A DNA stretch of 13,765 bases from Sulfurovum sp. Lineage in GTDB: Bacteria > Campylobacterota > Campylobacteria > Campylobacterales > Sulfurovaceae. The stretch lies in contig JAGGRU010000252.1 of assembly GCA_021159425.1 (NCBI GenBank), positions 1 through 13,765 of the forward strand, written 5' to 3'. A program made the position numbers and the translations under genes. This document shows positions 1-7,452 of the stretch, one piece after another. How positions within the stretch are numbered: position 1 is the first letter of the stretch; the number at the start of each line of letters is the position of its first letter. The notes under the pieces are model-generated. The model searched no databases, had not been told where the DNA came from, and worked only from the letters and a program-made list of their open reading frames with translations.

Positions 1-54
1 AACTTGTGACCACCTCCATGTCATGGAGGCACTCTACCGCTGAGTTAATCGAGC
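1..54 (-). tRNA. tRNA-Val(GAC), 3' end cut off by window edge
   Basis: Read on the minus strand this is the first 54 nt of a tRNA. The 5' acceptor strand is GCTCGAT, followed by T8-A9. A D arm ACTC/GAGT carries the invariant GG in its loop. The anticodon stem CCTCC/GGAGG closes the 7-nt loop ATGACAT, giving anticodon GAC (valine, GUC/GUU). The variable region is TGGTC, and the first strand of the T stem (ACAAG) and the TT of the T loop are at the edge. The remaining T arm, 3' acceptor strand and CCA end lie outside the window. A consensus -10 box sits 14 bases upstream of the mature 5' end. The identity rests on the anticodon and on cloverleaf fit by eye. Confidence 0.9.
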
Positions 55-68
55 ATTTGTGGAGTGGG

Positions 69-74
69 ATTATA
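69..74 (-). promoter_or_regulatory. -10 box of the tRNA-Val promoter
   Basis: A perfect TATAAT on the minus strand ends 14 bases before the mature tRNA 5' end, so transcription would start about 7 bases before the tRNA. No convincing -35 hexamer lies 17 bases upstream, which is common for sigma70 promoters in Campylobacterota. The box lies inside an imperfect inverted repeat (61-69 against 95-104). Confidence 0.6.
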
Positions 75-115
75 TCTTAGAGATACTTAAGAGCTCCCAC
101 CTCCCTTAAGACTCA

Positions 116-751
116 TTAGTTTTTACAAACCCAGGCACTCTCTTTGCAAAGCCTGTCAAGGTATTGACTGGCTTCACTCTTTCCTGCATTGAGTGCTTTC
201 TTGAAATTATCGTAAGCCTTCATTTTATCATTGGGAATATCTTCTCCCCAGGCATACATTACAGCAACATTTATTTGAGCATTTGCATCACCTTTATTTG
301 CTGCTTTTTTAAAAAGTTCAAATGCTTTTTTATTATTTTGAGGTATATTTTTACCTTCCAAGTATAGTGCTGCAAGATTATTGTAGGCTTGAGCCAATCC
401 TCCTTCGGCTGCTTTTTCATACCAGAACTTCGCTCTTTCATCTGCATGTTCATTATTTTCCTGCATACTGTGATACAGCTCTGCGAGATTATATGCTGCC
501 GGGGCATTATCCTGTTGTGCTGCTTTTTCATACCACTCCATAGCTTGAGGTATGTCTGCATTCACACCTTTACCATTGGCATAGATCAACCCCACATTAT
601 ATTGGGCTTTTGCATCTCCATTTTTTGCCAAGGCATAAAAGCTGTTCAAAGCTTTAATATAAGACCCCTTATGGTAATCATTTACTGCAGTATCAAATTC
701 ATTCGCCCATACACTCACTAGTAAAAACAATGCTATAACAATCAGTTTCAT
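116..751 (-). CDS. Secreted Sel1-like repeat (TPR-type) protein
   Basis: This 211-aa protein has a signal peptide (Lys-2, hydrophobic core to about residue 14, likely cut after VWA at 16), so it is probably periplasmic. The rest is four to five Sel1-like repeats. They are recognisable from AQYNVGLIYANGKG, WYEKAA, AYNNLAALYLEG, LFKKAANKGDANAQ and AVMYAWGEDIPNDKMKAYDNF. Sel1 repeats form alpha-solenoids that bind other proteins, so a scaffold or adaptor role is likely; the partner is unknown. Two cysteines near the C-terminus (about 202 and 209) could form a disulfide, as in the Helicobacter cysteine-rich Hcp proteins. A longer GTG-initiated frame starts at 757, but I chose the ATG at 751 because an AGGAG (757-761) sits 5 bases before it and would overlap the GTG. 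The gene lies 8 bases after dapF, whose stop codon overlaps this ribosome site, so the two are probably coupled. Confidence 0.88.
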   Translation of the reverse strand: MKLIVIALFLLVSVWANEFDTAVNDYHKGSYIKALNSFYALAKNGDAKAQYNVGLIYANGKGVNADIPQAMEWYEKAAQQDNAPAAYNLAELYHSMQENNEHADERAKFWYEKAAEGGLAQAYNNLAALYLEGKNIPQNNKKAFELFKKAANKGDANAQINVAVMYAWGEDIPNDKMKAYDNFKKALNAGKSEASQYLDRLCKESAWVCKN

Positions 752-759
752 ATACACTC

Positions 760-1506
760 CTATTCTATTGTTTCGGCAATAAACGTTTTAGTCACTTTTC
801 CGCCAAAACGATATACACCATCTTCATAACTTACATAAAGTTCATCTCCGCTTTTTGGATGCACTTTTACCTGATCCGGAACTTTTCCCTCCTGATGATT
901 ACGTATAAAACAAGCTACCATACCTGTACCACAGGCCAAAGTTTCATCTTCAACACCACGCTCATAGGTACGAACATACATTGTGTCACCTAGCACTTTA
1001 CAAATATTTACATTTGCGTTGTATTTGTGACGCAGTTCCCGTGCCTGTTCAATATTGAAATCTTCAATGTCATCTCTCACTGCCACCAAATGAGGTACTC
1101 CGGAATCAATAAGCCACCAAGTCTCACCATACTCTTCAATATCTTTTCTGATGATTTTTGGTTCAACCATATCACTTACAACATAAAGCCCGTTAATGGT
1201 TGCCCTTATTACACCTGCACCTGTTAAGAATTCTGCTTTATTGTCTTTAGAGATACCTTTTTCATGGGCATAATGTGCTACAGCTCTGCTGGCATTACCA
1301 CACATATCTGCAACAGAACCATCTGAATTGTAAAACTCCCACTCAAAATCATAATCCGGGTGAGGCAAAAGGACGACTAACCCATCTGCTCCTACTCCAT
1401 TTTGTCTATGACAAAGTTCTCTTGCCAATTGGGATCTGTCAGATTTTTCCTGTGCAAGGAACATTATAAAGTCATTTCCATTGGCAGAATATTTTGTTAC
1501 TGTCAT
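760..1506 (-). CDS. dapF: Diaminopimelate epimerase
   Basis: DapF converts LL- to meso-diaminopimelate in the cytosol without a cofactor, the penultimate step of lysine synthesis and the source of the meso-DAP used in peptidoglycan. The 248-aa protein has the family's normal length and two-lobed fold. The N-terminal substrate-binding segment is SANGNDFIMF (7-16). The first catalytic cysteine is C69 in ADMCGNASRA and the second is C192 in ETLACGTGMVA, the thiol pair that removes and returns the alpha proton. The start is ATG at 1506, with AGGAG eight bases upstream. It overlaps the coaE stop by four bases (ATGA), implying translational coupling. The neighbouring L,D-transpeptidase would use the meso-DAP this enzyme supplies. 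No key residue is missing. Confidence 0.97.
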   Translation of the reverse strand: MTVTKYSANGNDFIMFLAQEKSDRSQLARELCHRQNGVGADGLVVLLPHPDYDFEWEFYNSDGSVADMCGNASRAVAHYAHEKGISKDNKAEFLTGAGVIRATINGLYVVSDMVEPKIIRKDIEEYGETWWLIDSGVPHLVAVRDDIEDFNIEQARELRHKYNANVNICKVLGDTMYVRTYERGVEDETLACGTGMVACFIRNHQEGKVPDQVKVHPKSGDELYVSYEDGVYRFGGKVTKTFIAETIE

Positions 1507-2096
1507 GAAAAATCTCCTAATATCTCTTCTCTTATACGTTCAGTCTCGTATTGCAGTTGTTTTAGATCGCCACTGTTATCAATGGCATAGGTTGCATTTT
1601 TACGTTTCTCTTCAATATCTATTTGTGCATTTATTCGTAAGAGTGCTTCTTCTTCACTATAAGCTTCTCTTTGTATTAACCTTTTTAACTGTTGTTCTTT
1701 TTTAGCGTACACAACGATCACACTTTCTATAGCATAACGTCCACCCTCAAAAAAGAGAGGTATGTCAACAATATATGGTTCTGCACGTTTATCCAGCAGG
1801 GTTGATTCATCTGCAATTCTAGCATAAATGAGAGGGTGAAGCAATTCTTCTAAAACTTTTCTTTTCTCTTTATCTGCAAAGATCATTTTACCTAAGGATT
1901 TTCTGTCAACTTTTCCCTCTTTAACAAGCTCTTCACCAAACTTTCTAGCAATAGCCTGATGCTGTTCATCCAATACCTGATGTGCAACGCTATCCGCATC
2001 AATTATATGAAATCCTGTTTGCTTCAATAGTTCTACTGCCGAGCTTTTCCCGGTAGAGATACTTCCCGTTAATGCAATAGCATATTTAAATAACAT
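1503..2096 (-). CDS. coaE: Dephospho-CoA kinase
   Basis: CoaE phosphorylates the 3'-hydroxyl of the ribose of dephospho-CoA with ATP, the last step of coenzyme A synthesis, in the cytosol. The 197-aa protein is of usual size. It shows the P-loop GSISTGKS (11-18) and the IDADSVAHQVL motif (32-42) with the conserved Asp pair D33/D35. HPLI (87-90), DIPLFFEGG (111-119), the LID-type arginine in RINAQ (154-158) and the late IDNSGDL (172-178) also fit the family. The start ATG lies three bases after the stop of the L,D-transpeptidase gene. The ribosome site is weak, so translation probably depends on that upstream gene. The end overlaps dapF by four bases. No oddities seen. Confidence 0.96.
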   Translation of the reverse strand: MLFKYAIALTGSISTGKSSAVELLKQTGFHIIDADSVAHQVLDEQHQAIARKFGEELVKEGKVDRKSLGKMIFADKEKRKVLEELLHPLIYARIADESTLLDKRAEPYIVDIPLFFEGGRYAIESVIVVYAKKEQQLKRLIQREAYSEEEALLRINAQIDIEEKRKNATYAIDNSGDLKQLQYETERIREEILGDFS

Positions 2097-2099
2097 TTT

Positions 2100-3767
2100 T
2101 TACCACTTTCTAAAAGATTTTAGCTGCATTTCATCATACTTATAGACATCATTTCTAAACTGCAACCTACCCTCATAATCAACCCATGCGGTCAAATAGA
2201 CAACATCAACAGGTACTTTTTCTTTTAACTTTAAATAAGAGTTCTTTTTACCTTTGAGTATCTTCTGTGATTTATCAAAATCTATATTATCGTTAAAGGT
2301 TGAGAATGTTCTAAGCAATTCTCTTGGTTGCTGTAGCCGTATACAGCCATGAGAAAATGCTCTTTTGTTTTTTTTGAAAAGATGCTTGGTTGGGGTATCA
2401 TGCATATAGACTGAAAATTTATTTGGAAAGAGGAACTTTACTTTACCTAAAGCATTTTTCTTCCCCGGTATCTGTGCAAATCGGTACGGAACGGTCTTAG
2501 AGTATCTGTACTGACTCCAGTTCACGGACTTAGCACTTACTTTTTTCGCATCTTTTCCCCATCCTGCACGTATCTCTATGCCTTTTTTTGCCATAGCATT
2601 CGAATTTCTCAGCAACTTGGGGATCATCTCTTTCTGGATAATACTTTTTGGTATATTCCAGTATGGGTTCAGGACGATCATTTCTACAGTATCGGAAAAG
2701 ATAGGTGTAGGGTGCTTTGGTGTACCTGTTATGACCCTCATTGTTTGTATTAATTTCTTATCTTCTTCAAAATAGAGTTGAAAATCCGGGATATTGATGA
2801 TGACATGTCTCTTCGACGCTCTATCATTCAGCCATTTAAGACGATCCAAATTCAAACGGATCGTTGTAATACGTTCATCTACACTTTTATTAAGTTCTTT
2901 TAGTGTTCCGGCACCCACTACAGCATCTTCTTTAAGCCCGGTACGTGCCTGAAAATGTTTCACCGCTTTTTGCAAACACTTATCATAACGATTACTCTCG
3001 TCACTCTCATCACAGGAGATATAATCACCCGTTACACGCAATCTTTCACGAAGAGAATAAACACCTTCTGAATGCTGTCCCGGTTTAAGTTTTTTAAAAA
3101 GCAATACCTGTTCCCAGCCACCGGTTTCTCTCATAGCCAAATATTTTTGTAACGCTTTTTGTAACACTCTATAACGATACGCTTTTGGTACTGCCTTATC
3201 CAGCTGTTTCTTTAAGCTCACTCCCAAAGCTGCATTTCCCAACATTTTGGAAGGATATACATCCGGTCTGTGCAGTACCCACTCCGTACTTACATCATTC
3301 ACCATCAAATTTGATATTCTTGCATTGAATGCGCCCCAGTTTATGCTTCCAAAATAGGCATAGTCCGTATATCCTTTATAGAGTTGGGAAATTTTAAATT
3401 CAAGGCTTACTTTGGCATAGATATTATCCGCTTTTGCATACATATCTTCAGCCATCTTTTCCAAAATGGAACTGTCCTTATACAGTTTTCCATTTTTATT
3501 GAGAGTATGATCGTTTCTAATATATTCAAAAAGTTCTTTTGCTGCAGGAGAGAGCGAGTTTTCACGCATCCAAACAGGAGTAAAGAGAAGTTCTTTATAT
3601 GCTTTTCTTAAAAAACTGCGTTTTGGCTCTGCCTGCAAAGTATTGAGTATGATCTCTGAAGCCTTTTCCTGAAATTCAAGTTCATTTGCTTTAACTTCCA
3701 CTGTTTGCACAAAGAATAGAAAGGCTAAAGCCATTACACTTAACCCTGTTCGTAACATTTTTATCAT
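2100..3767 (-). CDS. L,D-transpeptidase, YcbB/LdtD-like, periplasmic
   Basis: This family forms meso-DAP to meso-DAP (3-3) cross-links in peptidoglycan, or links other amines to it, in the periplasm. The 555-aa product starts with a signal peptide (MIKMLRT, then a hydrophobic stretch; likely cut after VKA at residue 27). A helical region of about 230 residues follows, like the YcbB scaffold. A peptidoglycan-binding type 1 repeat lies at about 262-294 (CLQKAVKHFQARTGLKED). The YkuD catalytic domain, about 320-495, holds HDTP (456-459) and the signature FSHGCIRL (471-478) with nucleophile Cys-475 and His-473. About 55 residues follow the domain. C252 and C264 could pair in the periplasm. The size is close to E. 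coli LdtD. An AGGAG (3782-3786) lies 14 bases before the first ATG, rather far, so the start might instead be Met-4. It heads a tight operon with coaE, dapF and the Sel1 gene. Confidence 0.92.
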   Translation of the reverse strand: MIKMLRTGLSVMALAFLFFVQTVEVKANELEFQEKASEIILNTLQAEPKRSFLRKAYKELLFTPVWMRENSLSPAAKELFEYIRNDHTLNKNGKLYKDSSILEKMAEDMYAKADNIYAKVSLEFKISQLYKGYTDYAYFGSINWGAFNARISNLMVNDVSTEWVLHRPDVYPSKMLGNAALGVSLKKQLDKAVPKAYRYRVLQKALQKYLAMRETGGWEQVLLFKKLKPGQHSEGVYSLRERLRVTGDYISCDESDESNRYDKCLQKAVKHFQARTGLKEDAVVGAGTLKELNKSVDERITTIRLNLDRLKWLNDRASKRHVIINIPDFQLYFEEDKKLIQTMRVITGTPKHPTPIFSDTVEMIVLNPYWNIPKSIIQKEMIPKLLRNSNAMAKKGIEIRAGWGKDAKKVSAKSVNWSQYRYSKTVPYRFAQIPGKKNALGKVKFLFPNKFSVYMHDTPTKHLFKKNKRAFSHGCIRLQQPRELLRTFSTFNDNIDFDKSQKILKGKKNSYLKLKEKVPVDVVYLTAWVDYEGRLQFRNDVYKYDEMQLKSFRKW

Positions 3768-3795
3768 TTTAAGTATGTTGTCTCCTGGTTTTTAC

Positions 3796-3820
3796 CGATA
3801 TTATTGCAATAATTATATCG
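3796..3820. promoter_or_regulatory. Palindrome in divergent promoter region, candidate operator
   Basis: The 85-bp gap between the L,D-transpeptidase and batA contains a perfect 14-bp palindrome, ATTATTGCAATAAT (3800-3813). It is framed by a second 6-bp inverted repeat, CGATAT (3796-3801) and ATATCG (3815-3820). It overlaps the minus-strand -10 box and ends about 18 bases before the plus-strand one, where a repressor could affect both genes. AT-rich DNA yields such palindromes by chance fairly often, so the operator role is inference. Confidence 0.35.
3812..3817 (-). promoter_or_regulatory. -10 box for the L,D-transpeptidase operon
   Basis: A perfect TATAAT on the minus strand predicts a start near 3805 and a leader of about 38 bases containing the AGGAG at 3782-3786. 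No good -35 is visible. It lies in the palindrome at 3796-3820. Confidence 0.5.
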
Positions 3821-3837
3821 TAAACTTATCACAGAAA

Positions 3838-3846
3838 TGTTAAAAT
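3838..3846 (+). promoter_or_regulatory. Extended -10 box for the bat operon
   Basis: TGTTAAAAT matches the extended -10 form TGnTAtAAT with one mismatch. It ends six bases before the batA ATG, so transcription would begin at or next to the start codon. No ribosome-binding site is seen in the 20 bases before that ATG, which agrees with a leaderless or nearly leaderless message. Confidence 0.4.
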
Positions 3847-3852
3847 CAGATC

Positions 3853-4761
3853 ATGCAGTTTACTTTTGGATCACCTTATTTTTTATTACTCTTGTTGCTT
3901 CTGCCATGTTTCCTGTGGTGCAAACAGTACAACAGAATGTATTACTTTCCAAAATTAGAGTGGATATCCAGACAAAGTCCTCTTCTTTCATGGGAACCCT
4001 GGCTTAAAATGCTGATCTTCTCTCTACTGGTCTTTGCATTAGCAAAACCCTTTGTCTATGACAGTTCAAACAGTGAGCATAAAAAGGGAAGAGACCTCAT
4101 TTTAGCGATTGATGCCAGCGGTTCAATGGCACAGAGCGGTTTTGATACTAAAGACCGATTTAAAAACAAGTATGAAAGCACGCTAAAACTCTCTAAAGCA
4201 TTTACCAAAAAACGTTTAGATGACAATATGGGGGTAATTGTTTTTGGCACTTTCGCCTACACAGCTTCGCCTCTTACCTATGACCTTGAAGCCTTAAGCT
4301 ATCTGCTTGAAATGACAACGGTCGGTTTGGCAGGTGAAAGTACTGCGATCGGTGATGCCATCATGCAATCCATACGCACACTCTCTTTTGGAAAGGCAGA
4401 GAACAAAGCCATTATTTTACTCACTGACGGATACCATAATGCAGGAAGAACATCCCCTAAACAAGCTGTTACAAAAGCAAAAAGTCTGGGGATCAAAATA
4501 TATACTATAGGCATAGGTAAAAAAAGTGATTATGATGTTGCTATGCTGGAGACCATAGCCAAAGAGAGTGGAGGGAAAAGTTACGCTGCATCTTCGGCTG
4601 AAGCACTCTCAAAAGTCTATAAAGAGATCGACAGACTGGAACCCAGTCCCATTCGAAGCGAAAACTACTTAAACCAGAAACTTCTACTGTTCTTCCCTTT
4701 GGCTTTGGTTTTCCTGCTTCTTTGCCTTTGGATCATTCACCAAAAGAGGAGTGAATCGTGA
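3853..4761 (+). CDS. batA: BatA-like inner-membrane von Willebrand A protein
   Basis: This 302-aa protein has two N-terminal membrane helices (about 7-23 and 51-66), a von Willebrand factor A domain (about 80-260) and a C-terminal helix (about 277-296). The positively charged loop between helices 1 and 2 and the basic C-terminus (HQKRSES) put the vWA domain in the periplasm by the positive-inside rule. The metal-ion-dependent adhesion site is complete: D87-x-S89-x-S91 in AIDASGSM, T164 in GESTAIGDA and D192 in LLTDGYHNAG. Bat proteins were named for aerotolerance in Bacteroides and probably form an envelope complex driven by MoxR; the exact job is unsettled. batA heads the five-gene operon and overlaps batB by four bases. 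The start has no visible ribosome site but matches the family's hydrophobic N-terminus. Confidence 0.9.
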   Translation: MQFTFGSPYFLLLLLLLPCFLWCKQYNRMYYFPKLEWISRQSPLLSWEPWLKMLIFSLLVFALAKPFVYDSSNSEHKKGRDLILAIDASGSMAQSGFDTKDRFKNKYESTLKLSKAFTKKRLDDNMGVIVFGTFAYTASPLTYDLEALSYLLEMTTVGLAGESTAIGDAIMQSIRTLSFGKAENKAIILLTDGYHNAGRTSPKQAVTKAKSLGIKIYTIGIGKKSDYDVAMLETIAKESGGKSYAASSAEALSKVYKEIDRLEPSPIRSENYLNQKLLLFFPLALVFLLLCLWIIHQKRSES

Positions 4762-6317
4762 CAGTCCTCTATCCTAGCTTTTTATGGCTGTTCATTCCAC
4801 TTATGATACTTTTTTGGACCCATAGGAAAAGAGATCTTATCACTACGGTTCATCTTATTGTGCTTATGCTCATTGTCACAGCCTTAAGTCGTCCTGTACT
4901 TCAAGAGGGGCTACAGGAGCGTTCATTGGATGCAAAAAATATTATCATTGCTCTGGATGTCTCATATTCCATGCGTGCTAAAGACATTGAACCAACACGG
5001 TATGACTTTGCAAAAGAGACCATACAGGCACTGCTTAAAGAGAATGCCAAAGACAATATTATGCTTATTGCTTTTACAACGAATCCTCTACTGCTTTCTC
5101 CTCCAACAACAGACCATGAACTCATCAATATTGCACTCAAAAGTCTTAACCCGGAATATATCCTCACCAAAGGGACTTCGCTTAAAAAACTTTTTAAAAA
5201 GATCGTTTCCATGCAGCGATCAAAAACATTACATCAAAACTTGATCCTCATCACAGATGGGGGGGAGGAAGATAATGTAGAGAGTCTCACAGAAGAACTT
5301 GAAAAAGTAAATATCTCTTTGACTGTTTTGGCATTAGGCACGAAACAGGGAACAACGATAGAAAAGCCGGACGGGACGCTTCTTAAAGACGATAAAAATA
5401 ATTTAGTGGTATCACGGATCAATCCACTATTGAAAAAATTAACTTCTCAAGTAGACGGTCTTTATCTTACAGCTTCCAGCTCATCCGAAACAACTGCAAA
5501 AGATCTGCAAAAAGCACTAAGTACAGAGGGGCAAAAGGCAGAAAAAATAACAAAAATGCAATATAACTACACAGAACTTTACCAAATATTTGTATTTTTG
5601 GCAGCGCTTCTCTTTTTAATGGTGCATACAAGAGCATCCAAATACCTCATCACACTTTTTATTCTTTTAGGCGTTAATCTGGAAGCATCCATGCTGGACA
5701 ACTATCATTTGAACCAGGCATACAAAAGTTACAAACTTGAAGATTTTAACAACAGCAAGTCAAGACTCAAAAAAATAGACGAACCCTCTCTGCAGAGTCA
5801 ATTTGCTTTGGGTAATACATACTATAAGCTTCACTCCTACAAGAAAGCTTTGAAAGTCTATATGTCTATTCATTCAAGATCTGAAAAAACCAAACAGCGT
5901 CTTTACTATAACATAGCCAATTCATATGCCATGCTGGAAGAGTATGATAAAGCCAAGATATATTATACTAAGGCTTTACAGTTGGGAAAAGATGAGGACA
6001 GTCGGCATAATTTGCAGCTTGTTGCACTTTTAAAAAAGAAAAAAGATGCAGAGTTTGGCATTGCACACCCAAAATCACAAAGTTCTGATTCCAGTAAAAG
6101 TGAGTCCAGTGAAAGTGACAAAGAGGAAGCAAGAGATGAGGATCAGCCAAGTTCCGGGTCTGGTTCAGGCGGAGAGAATAAAACAGATGAGAAAGCAAAC
6201 AAGAAAGAAGAAAAAAAACAACTCATACTTGATGAGAACCAAGAACAGCAACCTCTGAGTTCCAAAGTATATGAACTGATCAATAAAGGATACATACGTG
6301 AAACACAACCTTGGTAA
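4758..6317 (+). CDS. batB: BatB von Willebrand A protein fused to BatC-like TPR region
   Basis: This 519-aa protein joins two Bat functions. Helices at about 5-20 and 30-46 flank a basic loop (THRKRD) and are followed by a vWA domain (about 60-255). Its MIDAS is complete: D67-x-S69-x-S71 in ALDVSYSM, T140 in TKGTS and D167 in LITDGGE. Helices at about 275-290 and 296-309 then return the chain to the periplasm. A TPR region (about 315-420) has the typical LGNTYYKLHSYKKALKVY and NIANSYAMLEEYDKAKIYY. It ends in a low-complexity Ser/Glu/Lys/Gly segment (about 437-490) and a short tail, GYIRETQPW. In Bacteroides BatB and BatC are separate genes. The start is GTG, overlapping the batA stop (GTGA), with AGGAG six bases upstream. 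The end overlaps batD by 20 bases. Confidence 0.9.
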   Translation: MTVLYPSFLWLFIPLMILFWTHRKRDLITTVHLIVLMLIVTALSRPVLQEGLQERSLDAKNIIIALDVSYSMRAKDIEPTRYDFAKETIQALLKENAKDNIMLIAFTTNPLLLSPPTTDHELINIALKSLNPEYILTKGTSLKKLFKKIVSMQRSKTLHQNLILITDGGEEDNVESLTEELEKVNISLTVLALGTKQGTTIEKPDGTLLKDDKNNLVVSRINPLLKKLTSQVDGLYLTASSSSETTAKDLQKALSTEGQKAEKITKMQYNYTELYQIFVFLAALLFLMVHTRASKYLITLFILLGVNLEASMLDNYHLNQAYKSYKLEDFNNSKSRLKKIDEPSLQSQFALGNTYYKLHSYKKALKVYMSIHSRSEKTKQRLYYNIANSYAMLEEYDKAKIYYTKALQLGKDEDSRHNLQLVALLKKKKDAEFGIAHPKSQSSDSSKSESSESDKEEARDEDQPSSGSGSGGENKTDEKANKKEEKKQLILDENQEQQPLSSKVYELINKGYIRETQPW

Positions 6318-7452
6318 GATGATCAAACTCTTTATTGCTTTAAGTTTTACATTGTTGGCAGCAGAAGATTTTAGCTATGATTTTCATCTGGATAAACAAG
6401 ATCCTTATCTTAAAGAAGCTGTAATTCTTACACTTGACCTCAAACAAAGTAACCATGATATTGTTCTCATGTTCAACTTTGATCTGCAAAAAAGTGATGA
6501 TTACTTTTTTCAGCGTTTAGATACAAAAGAGACAGATACACACCACAATACACAAATACACTATATTTATCTGATCTATCCTCTTAAATCCGGAGAGATC
6601 AAACTCTCTTTTGACCTTATTAAAAAAGTGACTACAGATGACAGTGTAGCTTACAGTTTTTCAGGCGACAGGGATAATGTAAAAGGATTGGTCACTACCG
6701 ATACGCAGATCACTTTACCACCTCTATCTTTAAGTGTAAAAAATCTGCCTGTAAATACTGCTTTGGTCGGAAACTTTTCTTTGACACATTCATTTACAAA
6801 ACATGAGGCAAAGGCATATGAACCTATCCCTTTTCAAGTAAAAATAGAAGGTTCAGGATACCCGCCTCTACTTGACACCCTTCTGCCAACAGATCTAAAC
6901 ATTACTGTTTTTAAAGAAACCCCCATAGTACATTCAACCCATAGCAAACAGGGTACAAAGAGTTCAGTCATATATCCTATGGCACTTTCAAGTGACAATA
7001 GTTTTACCCTGAACCCGATCACTATCAAAGCTTTTGATCCAAAAACAGTGAAAAGTTATGAGTTAACTGTACCCAGGCAACACTTCAATATTTCAAAAGC
7101 AGATGTCAACATTTTAGTTGACAAAACAGACAATCCAAAACCTTTAGAGAGTGACTTGTCTTGGCTTAGCAGCATACTTGCAACCTTGTTCTCTTATCTT
7201 ATCGTTTTTGCTGCAGGATACTTGACAGCGATCACTCTAAAATGGAAAAAGAAAATAGTACTACAAACAGATGATCCGTTCAGAGAAAAAATAGAAACCT
7301 GCAAAAATGAAAGAGCTTTACTGCAAGTTCTTATGGCGACCAACAATAAAAAGTTTGCAGCAAGTATTGAAAAGTTGGAAAATGGTTTGTATGGAAAAGG
7401 TAAGATCAATTTTAAGAAAGTCAAACAGGAAATATTGGAGAAGATAATATGA
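6298..7452 (+). CDS. batD: BatD-like membrane-anchored periplasmic protein
   Basis: This 384-aa protein is recognised as BatD by position and layout rather than by a catalytic motif. It has a signal peptide (hydrophobic core LFIALSFTLLA, cut near residue 22). A mostly beta-strand periplasmic region (about 25-285) follows, with repeated stretches such as ITLPPLSLSVKNLP and FTLNPITIKAFD that suggest immunoglobulin-like folds. One membrane helix (about 288-312), a basic stop-transfer KWKKK and a helical cytoplasmic tail of about 70 residues complete it. BatD proteins are thought to join BatA and BatB in the inner-membrane complex. The GTG start at 6298 lies inside batB and has AAGGA seven bases upstream. 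The ATG at 6319, one base after the batB stop, also leaves an intact signal peptide but has a poorer ribosome site. It overlaps moxR by four bases (ATGA). Confidence 0.82.
   Translation: MKHNLGKMIKLFIALSFTLLAAEDFSYDFHLDKQDPYLKEAVILTLDLKQSNHDIVLMFNFDLQKSDDYFFQRLDTKETDTHHNTQIHYIYLIYPLKSGEIKLSFDLIKKVTTDDSVAYSFSGDRDNVKGLVTTDTQITLPPLSLSVKNLPVNTALVGNFSLTHSFTKHEAKAYEPIPFQVKIEGSGYPPLLDTLLPTDLNITVFKETPIVHSTHSKQGTKSSVIYPMALSSDNSFTLNPITIKAFDPKTVKSYELTVPRQHFNISKADVNILVDKTDNPKPLESDLSWLSSILATLFSYLIVFAAGYLTAITLKWKKKIVLQTDDPFREKIETCKNERALLQVLMATNNKKFAASIEKLENGLYGKGKINFKKVKQEILEKII

Noticed and set aside
61..104. Inverted repeat GGAGTGGGA / TCCCA(C)CTCC as a terminator of the Sel1 operon
   Set aside because: The 25-base loop is long, there is no T run after the stem on the minus strand, and the repeat spans the tRNA promoter; it may be chance or a cruciform.
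4901..5212. 103-codon minus-strand frame inside batB
   Set aside because: Antisense to a conserved vWA domain, with no ribosome site or recognisable motif; a shadow of the real gene.
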